Positions 6,486-14,050 of a stretch of 19,096 bases of DNA are shown here, piece after piece. The translations under genes and the position numbers were made by a program. This stretch comes from JANOAR01 sp031411235 (GTDB lineage: Bacteria > Verrucomicrobiota > Verrucomicrobiia > Verrucomicrobiales > Verrucomicrobiaceae). The notes under the pieces were generated by a model. That model saw only the letters and a list, made by a program, of their open reading frames with translations. It did not search any database and was not told where the DNA came from. The first letter of the stretch is position 1; each line of letters opens with the position of its first letter. The DNA is taken from NCBI GenBank assembly GCA_031411235.1, contig JANOAR010000087.1, positions 1 through 19,096 on the forward strand, in the 5' to 3' direction.

Positions 6486-7928
6486 ATGAAATCCAACCTC
6501 ACCTTCACCCTCCTCGCGCTCGCGCTTGCCCTCCCAGTGGCAGCCGAGCAAGCCGCCACGCCCGCTGGCTTCACCCCGCTGTTCAACGGCAAAGACCTCT
6601 CCGGCTGGTACGGCTGGGGCACGCGCGATCCTGCCGAACTGACCGCCATGTCTCCCGAGGAGCAGGCCAAGTATAAAAAACAATCCGTCGAAGGCGGCGC
6701 GGTGGACAAGGCTGGCAAGTCCACCGAAGACCACATCAACGCCCATTGGAAGGTCGAGAACGACGAGATCGTCAACGACGGCAAAGGCCTCTACCTCACC
6801 ACCGACAAGGACTACGGCGACTTTGAATTGCGCGTCGAATACAAAGCCCTGCCCCTCGGCGATAGCGGCATTTATCTGCGCGGTGTGCCGCAGGTGCAGA
6901 TCTGGGATTCCACCCAGGGCGACCCACGGGGCCTCGGCCAGGACAAAGGTTCCGGCGGCCTCTGGAACAACCAAAAAGGCTCGCCCGGCAAAGACCCCTC
7001 CAAGGTCATGGATAAGCCACTCGGTGAGTGGAATAGCTTCAAAATCACCATGATCGGCGAGCGCGTCACCGTCGTCTTCAACGGCGAAACCGTGGTGGAC
7101 AACGCGGTGCTGGAGAACTTCTTCGCCAACAAAAAAGCAGGCTACATCGCCTACGCCAAGCCCAAAGAAGGCGAGACGGCCAAGCCTGAAGAAAAGAAGC
7201 CCAACGGCTGGATGCGCGACCCCATCGCCGCCAAAGGCCCCATCCAGCTCCAGACCCACGGCAGCGAGATTCGCTGGCGCAACGTCTTCATCCGCGAAAT
7301 CAGCGGCGATGAAGCCAACAAAACTCTGGCTTCGCGAGATGCCGAAGGTTTCACCGAGAACGTCAATGGCAAAGACCTCAGCAACTGGCAGGGAGCCGTG
7401 GAAAACTACGAAGTGCAGGACGGAGCCATCACCTGCAAACCCGGCAAAGGCGGCGACTTGCTGACCAAGGAAGAGTTCGAAAACGGCATCATCCGCGTCG
7501 AATTCAAGCTCCCACTCGCAGGCAACAACGGCATCGCCCTGCGCACCCCCCTCGGCGGCCACAGCGCCTCCGATGGCCTGGAACTGCAAGTCATCGACAG
7601 CGACGGCTACAACGCCAAGCAGGCCGCCGCAGGCAAAAAAGGCCTGGAGCCCTATCAGTACCACGGCTCGATCTATCACTGCGCCGGTGCCAAGCACGGC
7701 TACCTCCGCCCCGTCGGTGAGTGGAATTTCCAAGAGATCGAAGTGCAGGGCCAAAAAATCAAAGTCACCCTCAACGGCACCAAGATTCTCGATGCCGACA
7801 TGGCCACCTTTGATCGCAGCCAGATCGCGCATCCGCCCAAGGGGCTGGATCATACCAAAGGCTTCATCGGCTTCGCTGGCCACAGCGACCCCGTGAGCTT
7901 CCGCAGCTTCAAGGTGAAGAAGCTTTAG
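6486..7928 (+). CDS. Exported protein with two tandem DUF1080 (3-keto-disaccharide hydrolase) domains
   Basis: This 480-aa protein begins at the ATG at 6486, which opens a signal peptide ending near VAAEQA; the reading frame is open to 6366 but the extra codons do not look natural. Two DUF1080/PF06439 concanavalin-like domains follow. The first opens with FTPLFNGKDLSGW (from about residue 29), continues with LRVEYKALPLGDSGIYLRG and VQIWD, and ends near residue 275 (IQLQTHGSEIRWRNVFIRE). The second opens with FTENVNGKDLSNW (from about 288), continues with VEFKLPLAGNNGIALR and LELQVID, and ends DPVSFRSFKVKKL. Members of this family act on 3-keto-glycosides or are found with the dehydrogenases that make them; which half is active here cannot be told. 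It lies 135 bp after the first thuA-like gene and 83 bp before the second. Most family members have one domain, so the tandem form is a duplication or fusion. Confidence 0.9.
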   Translation: MKSNLTFTLLALALALPVAAEQAATPAGFTPLFNGKDLSGWYGWGTRDPAELTAMSPEEQAKYKKQSVEGGAVDKAGKSTEDHINAHWKVENDEIVNDGKGLYLTTDKDYGDFELRVEYKALPLGDSGIYLRGVPQVQIWDSTQGDPRGLGQDKGSGGLWNNQKGSPGKDPSKVMDKPLGEWNSFKITMIGERVTVVFNGETVVDNAVLENFFANKKAGYIAYAKPKEGETAKPEEKKPNGWMRDPIAAKGPIQLQTHGSEIRWRNVFIREISGDEANKTLASRDAEGFTENVNGKDLSNWQGAVENYEVQDGAITCKPGKGGDLLTKEEFENGIIRVEFKLPLAGNNGIALRTPLGGHSASDGLELQVIDSDGYNAKQAAAGKKGLEPYQYHGSIYHCAGAKHGYLRPVGEWNFQEIEVQGQKIKVTLNGTKILDADMATFDRSQIAHPPKGLDHTKGFIGFAGHSDPVSFRSFKVKKL

Positions 7929-7941
7929 TTTGATTCTGAGT

Positions 7942-7970
7942 GTGTGGCGACAGACCGCATGTCGCCACAC
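7942..7970 (+). repeat. Perfect 10-bp stem-loop between the DUF1080 and second ThuA genes
   Basis: GTGTGGCGAC (7942-7951) is exactly complementary to GTCGCCACAC (7961-7970), with a nine-base loop. It begins 13 bases after the DUF1080 stop. No T-tract follows (GTTCATCCGC), so an intrinsic terminator is not well supported. A dispersed palindromic repeat, an attenuating hairpin or an mRNA-stabilising 3' structure within the operon are the alternatives. Confidence 0.55.
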
Positions 7971-8011
7971 GTTCATCCGCCTTCAATTCTGTAACTTTGA
8001 TTTTCTCGCCC

Positions 8012-9022
8012 ATGCTTCTCAAACCTCTCGCCTTCCTCCTCGCCATTTCGTCTAGCATCTTCGCCGCCGACTACCTCACCTTTGAAGGCAAGGACGGCCC
8101 CGGCAAAGGCAAGCATGTCGTCCTCCTCGCAGGCGATGAAGAATACCGCAGCGAAGAGGCCATGCCCATGCTCGGCAAGATCCTCAGCCAGCGCCACGGC
8201 TTCACCTGCACCGTCCTCTTCTCCGTCGATGAAGATGGCACCATTAACCCCGACAAAGGCGACAGCCTCAGCCATCCCGAGGCGCTGGATAGCGCCGATG
8301 CTATCGTGATGTCGTTGCGCTTCCGCCATTGGAATGCCGAAGCCGTCGCTAAGTTTCAAGCCGCCGTCGATCGCGGCGTACCCATCGTCGGCCTGCGCAC
8401 CAGCACCCACGCTTTTAACGACAAGCCCCTCGGCAAGTTTGGCAAAAACGTCCTCGGCGAGCAATGGGTCAGTCACTGGGGCAGCCACAAGCACGAAGCC
8501 ACCAAGGGCATCCTCGAAGCCGGAGCCGCAGGTGAAGCCATTCTGCACGGCGTCACGGATGTCTTCGGCACCAGCGACGTTTATGAAGCCTACCCGCCCG
8601 CCGATGCCAAGATACTCATCCGCGGCCAAGTGCTCAAAGGCATGTCCCCCACCGACGCGCCTGCCGACAGCAAAAAGAAGCGCAGCACCGATAAAGCCGA
8701 GCAAGGCATCAACGAGCCTATGATGCCTATCGCCTGGACTCGCGAAGTGCCCAATGCCGCTGGCAAGACCAACCGCATCCTCTGCACGACCATGGGGGCC
8801 GCCTCCGACCTGCCCAACGAAGGGCTGCGCCGCCTCGTCATCAATGGTGTCTTCTGGGGCCTCGGCCTAGAAGTCCCCGCCATGGCCGATGTGTCCTTCG
8901 TGGATGAGTACAACCCCAGCTTCTACGGCTTCAAAGGCTATCGCAAAGGCCTCAAAGCCGATGACCTCGCCCTTGGCAAGGTCTTGCCTAAAGTCGAAGT
9001 GCCAGTGCCGACGAAGAAGTAG
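8012..9022 (+). CDS. Exported ThuA-like domain protein (second copy)
   Basis: This 336-aa protein starts at the ATG at 8012, which opens a signal peptide (MLLKPLAFLLAISSSIFA, then ADY). The mature part begins GKGKHVVLLAGDEEYRSEEA and has ADAIVMSLRFRHW, PIVGLRTSTHAF, a His-rich HWGSHKHEATKG segment, and ILCTTMGAASDLPNEGLRRL near the end, the pattern of the larger ThuA-like proteins of Planctomycetes and Verrucomicrobia. It is only distantly similar to the 268-aa protein two genes upstream, so the two are not a recent duplication. A Lys-rich insertion (DSKKKRSTDKAEQG) lies around residues 215-230. Its position after the DUF1080 gene suggests a shared exported pathway; substrate is unknown. It is 108 bp before the aldehyde dehydrogenase gene, whose product is cytoplasmic. 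Confidence 0.87.
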   Translation: MLLKPLAFLLAISSSIFAADYLTFEGKDGPGKGKHVVLLAGDEEYRSEEAMPMLGKILSQRHGFTCTVLFSVDEDGTINPDKGDSLSHPEALDSADAIVMSLRFRHWNAEAVAKFQAAVDRGVPIVGLRTSTHAFNDKPLGKFGKNVLGEQWVSHWGSHKHEATKGILEAGAAGEAILHGVTDVFGTSDVYEAYPPADAKILIRGQVLKGMSPTDAPADSKKKRSTDKAEQGINEPMMPIAWTREVPNAAGKTNRILCTTMGAASDLPNEGLRRLVINGVFWGLGLEVPAMADVSFVDEYNPSFYGFKGYRKGLKADDLALGKVLPKVEVPVPTKK

Positions 9023-9130
9023 TAGCCCCGCGACTCAGCGCGTTCATGAAGGAGTTCGGGGAGGGGGATTTGCATCCTTCACGCTCTCTCTTGGCAGCGT
9101 CGCTCATCTCGCTACCATGCGCCCCCATTT

Positions 9131-10726
9131 ATGACGCTCCACGGACACCACATCATCGCCGGACAATCCATCGCCGCCACTGGCGCAACCTTTCAAGCCA
9201 TCAGCCCGCTGAATAGCCAAGCCCTGGAGCCGAGTTATGGCGATGCAACCACGGCTCAGATAGATGCCGCCTTGCAAGCCGCAGACGCAGCCTTTGATGC
9301 GTTGCGAACGGCGAGTGTGGAGACGCGGGCAAAGCTGCTCGACCTCATTGGCGATAAGATGGTGGCCCTCGGCGATACCTTGCTGGAGCGCGCGCACGCT
9401 GAGACGGCGCTGCCGATGGCTCGGCTCACTGGCGAACGCGGACGTGCCGTGGGGCAGTGTCGCTTGTTCGCCCAACTCATTCGCGAGGGCACCTGGGCCG
9501 AGGCTCGCATTGACTGTGCGCAGCCAGATCGCGCACCGTTGCCGAAGCCCGATGTACGGCGCGTGATGCAGCCGCTGGGGCCTGTGGTGGTGTTTGGCGC
9601 GAGCAACTTCCCTTTCGCTATCGGCGTGGTCGGCACGGATACCGTGTGTGCTCTCGCGGCAGGTTGCAGTGTCGTGGTGAAAGGACATCCCGCACACCCT
9701 GGCACTTGCGAAATGTTAGCGGGCTGTGTCTTCGAGGCGCTGGCCGAGTTGGGCCTGCCAGCAGGAGCTTTCTCGCTCGTGCATGGCAAAGGCAACACCA
9801 TGGGCGGCGACTTGGTTCGCCACCCCCTGACGACCGCTGTGGCCTTCACTGGCTCGCTGCGTGGAGGGCGGGCACTCTACGACATCGCCGTATCGCGCCC
9901 CACGCCGATCCCATTTTATGGCGAGATGGGTTCGGTGAACCCGGTCTTTGTCTTGCCTGGAGCGCTAAAAACTCGCGCCACACAGATGGCTGAAAACTAT
10001 GTTGGCTCAGTGACCCTGGGCGTGGGGCAGTTCTGCACCAACCCAGCACTGGTGCTCGGCGTCGCGAGCGCAGACCTCGATACCTTTGTGCAAGCTGCTG
10101 CCGATGCAGCGGCGAAGGCAGCCCCAGCGTCGATGCTGCACGGCGGCATCTGCGCCGCCTACCATGAGGGGGCGGCGAGCATCGCAGGCACTCCAGGCGT
10201 GAGCATCGCGGGCAAGTCCAGCGCGGCTCCCCGCACCGAGGCGACGCAGGCCGAATGCCTCATCTACACCACCGACATCGTCACCCTGGAGGCCCATGAA
10301 CATCTCCGCCGCGAGGTCTTCGGCCCGTGTTCTATCGTTACGAAATGCTCGACGCGCGATGAAATGCTGACCTTCGCTCGCTCGCTGGAAGGTCAGCTCA
10401 CCGCCAGCATTCACGGCACGGTGGAAGACCTCGCCGAGAACGCCGACCTCGTGCGCATTCTGGAGCGCAAGGTGGGACGCATCATCTTCAACGGCTTCCC
10501 CACAGGCATCGAAGTCTGCCCGTCGATGCACCACGGCGGCCCCTATCCAGCGGCGAGCCACAGCTTCTTCACCAGCATCGGCACCGCGAGTATTTACCGT
10601 TTCGTGAGGCCTGTGTGTTACCAGAGTTTCCCCGATGACGCTCTGCCCGAACTGCTACGCAATGCCAATACACGCGGTGGCTTCCGCATCGTCGATGGCG
10701 TGACGACACAGGCTGGGGTGGCTTAA
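9131..10726 (+). CDS. Aldehyde dehydrogenase, 2,5-dioxovalerate (alpha-ketoglutaric semialdehyde) dehydrogenase type
   Basis: This 531-aa protein has the features of the NADP-preferring KGSADH group within the aldehyde dehydrogenases. The N-terminus is GHHIIAGQSIAATGATF, followed by PLGPVVVFGASNFPFAIGV and GTDTVCALAAGCSVVVKGHPAHPGT, where HPAHP replaces the usual cofactor-site motif, as in this group. The general-base glutamate is Glu265 in FYGEMGSVNPVF, and the catalytic cysteine is Cys302 in GQFCTNP. The enzyme oxidises 2,5-dioxopentanoate to 2-oxoglutarate (EC 1.2.1.26) at the end of sugar-acid or hydroxyproline breakdown. No dehydratase or transporter of such a pathway is next to it, so the specific pathway is not shown. 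It is followed 47 bp downstream by avtA on the same strand. The ATG at 9118 opens only a five-codon frame, so 9131 is used. Length is typical of the family. Confidence 0.87.
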   Translation: MTLHGHHIIAGQSIAATGATFQAISPLNSQALEPSYGDATTAQIDAALQAADAAFDALRTASVETRAKLLDLIGDKMVALGDTLLERAHAETALPMARLTGERGRAVGQCRLFAQLIREGTWAEARIDCAQPDRAPLPKPDVRRVMQPLGPVVVFGASNFPFAIGVVGTDTVCALAAGCSVVVKGHPAHPGTCEMLAGCVFEALAELGLPAGAFSLVHGKGNTMGGDLVRHPLTTAVAFTGSLRGGRALYDIAVSRPTPIPFYGEMGSVNPVFVLPGALKTRATQMAENYVGSVTLGVGQFCTNPALVLGVASADLDTFVQAAADAAAKAAPASMLHGGICAAYHEGAASIAGTPGVSIAGKSSAAPRTEATQAECLIYTTDIVTLEAHEHLRREVFGPCSIVTKCSTRDEMLTFARSLEGQLTASIHGTVEDLAENADLVRILERKVGRIIFNGFPTGIEVCPSMHHGGPYPAASHSFFTSIGTASIYRFVRPVCYQSFPDDALPELLRNANTRGGFRIVDGVTTQAGVA

Positions 10727-10773
10727 TTTAGCGGCTGCGGGAGCCTGCAATTTCCTCCAATCTAGGCAACACC

Positions 10774-12045
10774 ATGCCCACTGATTTTTCCATTCTCGGC
10801 CACAAGCTCGCCTCTCGCTGCGGCATCCTGGAACTCATGGATGACCTCGGCCAAGCCATGACCACTGACCCGACGATGCGGATGCTTGGCGGCGGTAATC
10901 CGGCGCACATCCCGGCGGTGCAAGCGATCTGGCGCGAACGGATGGCGGCGATGCTTGCAGATGGCGGAGCCTATGATCGGATGCTGGCCAACTACGATGC
11001 GCCGCGAGGCAACCCGCACTTCCTCAACGCGCTCGCGGAGTTCCTCCAGGCCGAGTGTGGCTGGGCCGTGAAGCCGGAGAATCTCGCCGTGACTCCTGGC
11101 GGGCAGACGGCGCTTTTTATGCTCTTCAACCTACTCGGTGGCCCGTCGCCATCGGGGCAAATGAAGCGCATCTTATTGCCGCTGGTGCCCGAGTACATCG
11201 GTTATGAAAACCAAGGCACTTCAGCAGATTTCTTCATCGCTTGCCGCCCGATCATAGAGCGACTGCCGGGCAACGTCTTCAAGTATCACGTCGATTTTGA
11301 AGCCGTAGCGCAGGCACTGAAACAGGGCGTCGCAGCCCTATGTATCTCGCGGCCCACGAATCCCTCGGGCAATGTGTTGAGCGATGCTGAGGTGCAACGG
11401 CTCAGTGACATGGCCAATGAGCATGGCGTGCCCTTCATCATCGACGGCGCGTATGGTTTGCCCTTTCCTGGGGCCATTTTTTCCAATGCCCAACCCCTGT
11501 GGAATGAGAACATCGTGCTCACGCTCAGTCTCTCGAAGCTCGGCCTGCCGGGCACGCGCACAGGCATCGTCGTGGCCACGCCAGAAATAGCGGCGGCCAT
11601 CGCGGCGATGACGGCGGTCATTGGCTTGGCGAATACCAACATTGGCCAACAACTCGCGCTGCCACTGCTGCAAAATCGCTCGCTCGGTGCACTGAGCCGC
11701 GAGGTGATACGGCCTTTCTACGAGCAGCGTTCACAGCTTGCACAGACGGTGCTGCATGAGGCTTTTGGCCGTGCCCATGTGCCTTATGCGGTACATCGCA
11801 GCGAGGGCGCTTTCTTTCTTTGGCTCTGGTTGCCAGGGCTGCCCATCGCTACTCGAGAACTCTACCGCCGCCTGAAAGCGCGGAAGGTGCTCGTGGTGCC
11901 GGGCGAGTACTTTTTCTATGGCCTGGGTGAAGGAGGTGAAGCCTGGGAGCACCAGCGTCAGTGCTTGCGGCTGACTTTCTCTCAGGCACCCGAGATCGTG
12001 CGTGAGGGCATCGAAATCATCGCGGATGAGGTGGCGAAGTTGTAG
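10774..12045 (+). CDS. avtA: Valine-pyruvate aminotransferase
   Basis: This 423-aa protein aligns throughout, by eye, with E. coli AvtA. Shared blocks are LGGGNPAHIP, NYDAPRGN, FMLFNLLGG, LVPEYIGYENQG, KYHVDF, RPTNPSGNV, DGAYGLPFPG, LSLSKLGLPGTRTGI, EGAFFLWLWL and LYRRLKARKVLVVPGEYFF. It is a PLP enzyme of fold type I; the lysine of LSLSKLG is Lys255. The reaction transfers the amino group between valine and pyruvate (EC 2.6.1.66), and related substrates such as 2-aminobutyrate are known for the family. The enzyme is cytoplasmic. The gene probably shares a transcript with the upstream dehydrogenase, but no biochemical link between the two is obvious. It converges on the small secreted-protein gene with only 10 bp between the stop codons, so any terminators must overlap coding sequence. 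Confidence 0.93.
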   Translation: MPTDFSILGHKLASRCGILELMDDLGQAMTTDPTMRMLGGGNPAHIPAVQAIWRERMAAMLADGGAYDRMLANYDAPRGNPHFLNALAEFLQAECGWAVKPENLAVTPGGQTALFMLFNLLGGPSPSGQMKRILLPLVPEYIGYENQGTSADFFIACRPIIERLPGNVFKYHVDFEAVAQALKQGVAALCISRPTNPSGNVLSDAEVQRLSDMANEHGVPFIIDGAYGLPFPGAIFSNAQPLWNENIVLTLSLSKLGLPGTRTGIVVATPEIAAAIAAMTAVIGLANTNIGQQLALPLLQNRSLGALSREVIRPFYEQRSQLAQTVLHEAFGRAHVPYAVHRSEGAFFLWLWLPGLPIATRELYRRLKARKVLVVPGEYFFYGLGEGGEAWEHQRQCLRLTFSQAPEIVREGIEIIADEVAKL

Positions 12046-12055
12046 TGACGGCGGC

Positions 12056-12574
12056 CTATTTCACCTCGACCTTCGTGTGAGTGACGGTGCCGGAGAGATT
12101 GTTTTCACCCTGCTCGCCCGTGAAATTCACCTTCGTTTCGAGAACCGAATGCGCCTCATTTTTGAAGGAATCCAGCAGCGTGATGCTGCTCATCCCAGCG
12201 CCTGTGATGGACTTCAGTTCCAGCGTCAGATTCACATCAGAAAATGACCCCTCGAAACGAATAACATTGCCGTCTTCGCCCGTGAGATTGGCTTCATAGA
12301 TGTCCGTCGCCGCATTGTGAATGTATGACCATTTGAAGGCGCTTTTTTCGCCGTTCAGTACACGAGTGCCCTCAACGGCGAACGCATCCGCAGACACCAT
12401 GCGACCCGTCCACTCCTCGGTGATGAGGACATCCTTGCCCTCCTTATTCACCAGTTTGCCCTCAGCCTTCCAACTCCCCACCAAGGCTTTGAAAAAGACG
12501 TTCTGAGCCATGTCACCTGCCGTCGCCGTGATGGCCCAGGCAAAAAAGAGGAGGGTATAAAAGCAACGATTCAT
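12056..12574 (-). CDS. Small secreted protein, DUF1579/lipocalin-like, unknown function
   Basis: The ATG at 12574 gives a 172-aa protein with a signal peptide (MNRCFYTLLFFAWAITATAG). The open frame extends to 12685, but that would put about 37 unlikely residues before the signal sequence and reach back into the thiF-like gene. The mature part starts with FFKALVGSWKAEGKL and continues with alternating beta-strand-like segments (EEWTGRM, AFKWSYIHN, NVIRFEGSF, TLELKSITG, ENNLSGTVTHTKVEVK). A GSW motif followed by about eight strands recalls DUF1579 or calycin-like barrels, but I cannot assign it firmly. GC content is below that of the neighbours (28 of 60 in the block starting at 12241). It follows the MoeB-like gene after 77 bp on the same strand and may be read through from that operon. 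Confidence 0.72.
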   Translation of the reverse strand: MNRCFYTLLFFAWAITATAGDMAQNVFFKALVGSWKAEGKLVNKEGKDVLITEEWTGRMVSADAFAVEGTRVLNGEKSAFKWSYIHNAATDIYEANLTGEDGNVIRFEGSFSDVNLTLELKSITGAGMSSITLLDSFKNEAHSVLETKVNFTGEQGENNLSGTVTHTKVEVK

Positions 12575-12651
12575 GCCCCAGCGTGACACAAGCGACTGGT
12601 CAATTCTATGCCTATTTGAGGATTCGCTGCTCTTCATTACCGTTGAATTTG

Positions 12652-13407
12652 CTAATGCTTTGCATCCACCCCACACACCCTGCACGCCTCATCCCTCGCT
12701 ACTGCTACCTTTCGGCAGTGCATGGAGCGGTAGTCGATGGCCAGCATCGAGCCCGCGAGCGATTCGCCCAGGCCAGCGAGAAGCTTAATCACCTCCATCG
12801 CCGCGATGCAGCCAGCCGTGCCAGCGACTGCGCCGAAGACAGGAAACTCGCGCTTCCACCACTTCGGAGGTTCCGGCATGAGGCAGGCGAGGCAAGCCGT
12901 CACCCCCGGCATAATGGGCATCACACTTGCGTGCAGATCATACATTGAGGCATCCATCATGGGCTTTCCTTGCCGCACACACTCGGCATTCATCAGCAGC
13001 CGCTCTTCAAATAAAGGCGCAGCGCTCAGCACCACATCTGCCTGGGCAACCAGTGCCGCGACATTGCTCTCGGTCATGTTTTCCGCCACGCCGATGACTT
13101 CAACGAGCGGGTTCAACTCGCGCAGACGGCGCACCGCAGAGTCGATGCGTGGCTTGCCCACATGGTCGGTTGTCATCAGCAACTGGCGGTTCAAATCATC
13201 CAGTCTCAAGTCGCCACTGTGTGCGATGATCAGCCTACCCACGCCTGCTGCCGCTAGCTCCATCGCCGCCGTGCCACCCACGCCTCCACAGCGCGAAATC
13301 AACACCGTGGCAGCACGCAGCTTCTCTTGTCCCGCCTTGCCAAAGCCTGGCGTCCACAGTTGCCATTCATAGCGTTGTTGCTCGGCGGAAGAGAGAGAGT
13401 CGGGCAT
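12652..13407 (-). CDS. MoeB/ThiF/HesA-family (E1-like) protein with altered ATP-site motifs
   Basis: This 251-aa protein aligns along its length with E. coli MoeB: RYEWQ (12-16), the nucleotide-binding segment VLISRCGGVGG (35-45), LRLDDLNRQLL (67-77), GKPRIDSA (84-91), ADVVLSAAPLFEER (123-136) and AAMEVIKLLAG (202-212). The zinc pairs CLAC (172-175) and CRVC (242-245) are kept. MoeB and ThiF adenylate the C-terminus of a small sulfur-carrier protein (MoaD, ThiS). Here several usual catalytic features differ. The first Gly of GxGGxG is Arg39, the DFD block that binds ATP ribose reads AHSGDL, and the DCTDN magnesium-site motif reads SAAPL. The fold is therefore clear, but activity is uncertain. 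It starts 13 bp after the ABC ATPase gene, in one operon with the permease, which suggests a link to molybdenum or tungsten cofactors. Confidence 0.85.
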   Translation of the reverse strand: MPDSLSSAEQQRYEWQLWTPGFGKAGQEKLRAATVLISRCGGVGGTAAMELAAAGVGRLIIAHSGDLRLDDLNRQLLMTTDHVGKPRIDSAVRRLRELNPLVEVIGVAENMTESNVAALVAQADVVLSAAPLFEERLLMNAECVRQGKPMMDASMYDLHASVMPIMPGVTACLACLMPEPPKWWKREFPVFGAVAGTAGCIAAMEVIKLLAGLGESLAGSMLAIDYRSMHCRKVAVARDEACRVCGVDAKH

Positions 13408-13420
13408 TTCAGAGTTCGGG

Positions 13421-14050
13421 TTAGTTCATGAGGTCATCCATCTCGATGACTCGCGTCGCCAGCGCCAGCGCCTCGCTCCGGCTATGCGTCACATGCAGCA
13501 CCGTCACGCCGGTCTTTTTGCAGAGCCGATGCATCAGCCGATGCATCTCCTCGCGAGTCGTTTCATCCAAAGCGCTGAAGGGTTCATCGAGCAGCAGCAC
13601 CTTGGGTTCAAAGGCCAGCGCACGGCCCAAGGCTGTGCGCTGGGCCTCGCCGCCACTGAGTTGGCGCACATTCCTCGCGAGCAACGGCGCTATGCCTAGC
13701 CAGTCGGCGAGGTCTGCCACTCTCGTGGCGATGGCCTCGCGAGCCATGCCGCGCACGCGCAGCGCAAAGGCTATATTCTCCGCCACCGTCATGGTCGGAA
13801 ACAAGGCTAAATCCTGCGGCACATATCCCACGCCACGCAACGCAGGCGGGAGTGCCGTCACATCACGCCCACCTATGCTAATACTCCCGGCAACGACATC
13901 GCGCAGGCCAGCCACTGCCTCCAGCAGCGTCGTCTTTCCTTGTCCCGTGCGTCCCATCAGCGCTGCGTATTCGCCCGGCGCGATGCGTAGCGAGATGTCG
14001 GCTAGGCGGAAACTGCCGCTTTGGATGCTGACTTGATTCAGGGTGATCAT
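13421..14050 (-). CDS. ABC transporter ATP-binding protein, molybdate/tungstate/sulfate type
   Basis: This 209-aa nucleotide-binding subunit has every expected element. The Walker A is GRTGQGKT (33-40), the Q-loop Gln79 is in YVPQDLALFP, the signature LSGGE is at 131-135, the Walker B is VLLLDEP (151-157), the D-loop is SALD (159-162) and the H-loop is His189. It powers the adjacent permease from the cytoplasmic face. It most resembles ModC/CysA/WtpC-type subunits but ends after the ATPase domain, without the C-terminal mop/TOBE domain often used to sense the anion. Its ATG overlaps the permease stop by four bases (ATGA), so translation is probably coupled. The MoeB-like gene follows after 13 bp. 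Substrate is inferred from the permease type and the neighbour, and sulfate is not excluded. Confidence 0.9.
   Translation of the reverse strand: MITLNQVSIQSGSFRLADISLRIAPGEYAALMGRTGQGKTTLLEAVAGLRDVVAGSISIGGRDVTALPPALRGVGYVPQDLALFPTMTVAENIAFALRVRGMAREAIATRVADLADWLGIAPLLARNVRQLSGGEAQRTALGRALAFEPKVLLLDEPFSALDETTREEMHRLMHRLCKKTGVTVLHVTHSRSEALALATRVIEMDDLMN

Noticed and set aside
5538..7976. An 812-codon open frame on the minus strand across the ThuA and DUF1080 genes
   Set aside because: It is antisense to two clear family proteins and its translation is a low-complexity Val/Ala/Gly/Asp-rich sequence without motifs. It results from GC-rich third positions.
12575..12685. N-terminal extension of the small secreted protein
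   Set aside because: It would hide the signal peptide behind about 37 residues and overlap the end of the MoeB-like gene.
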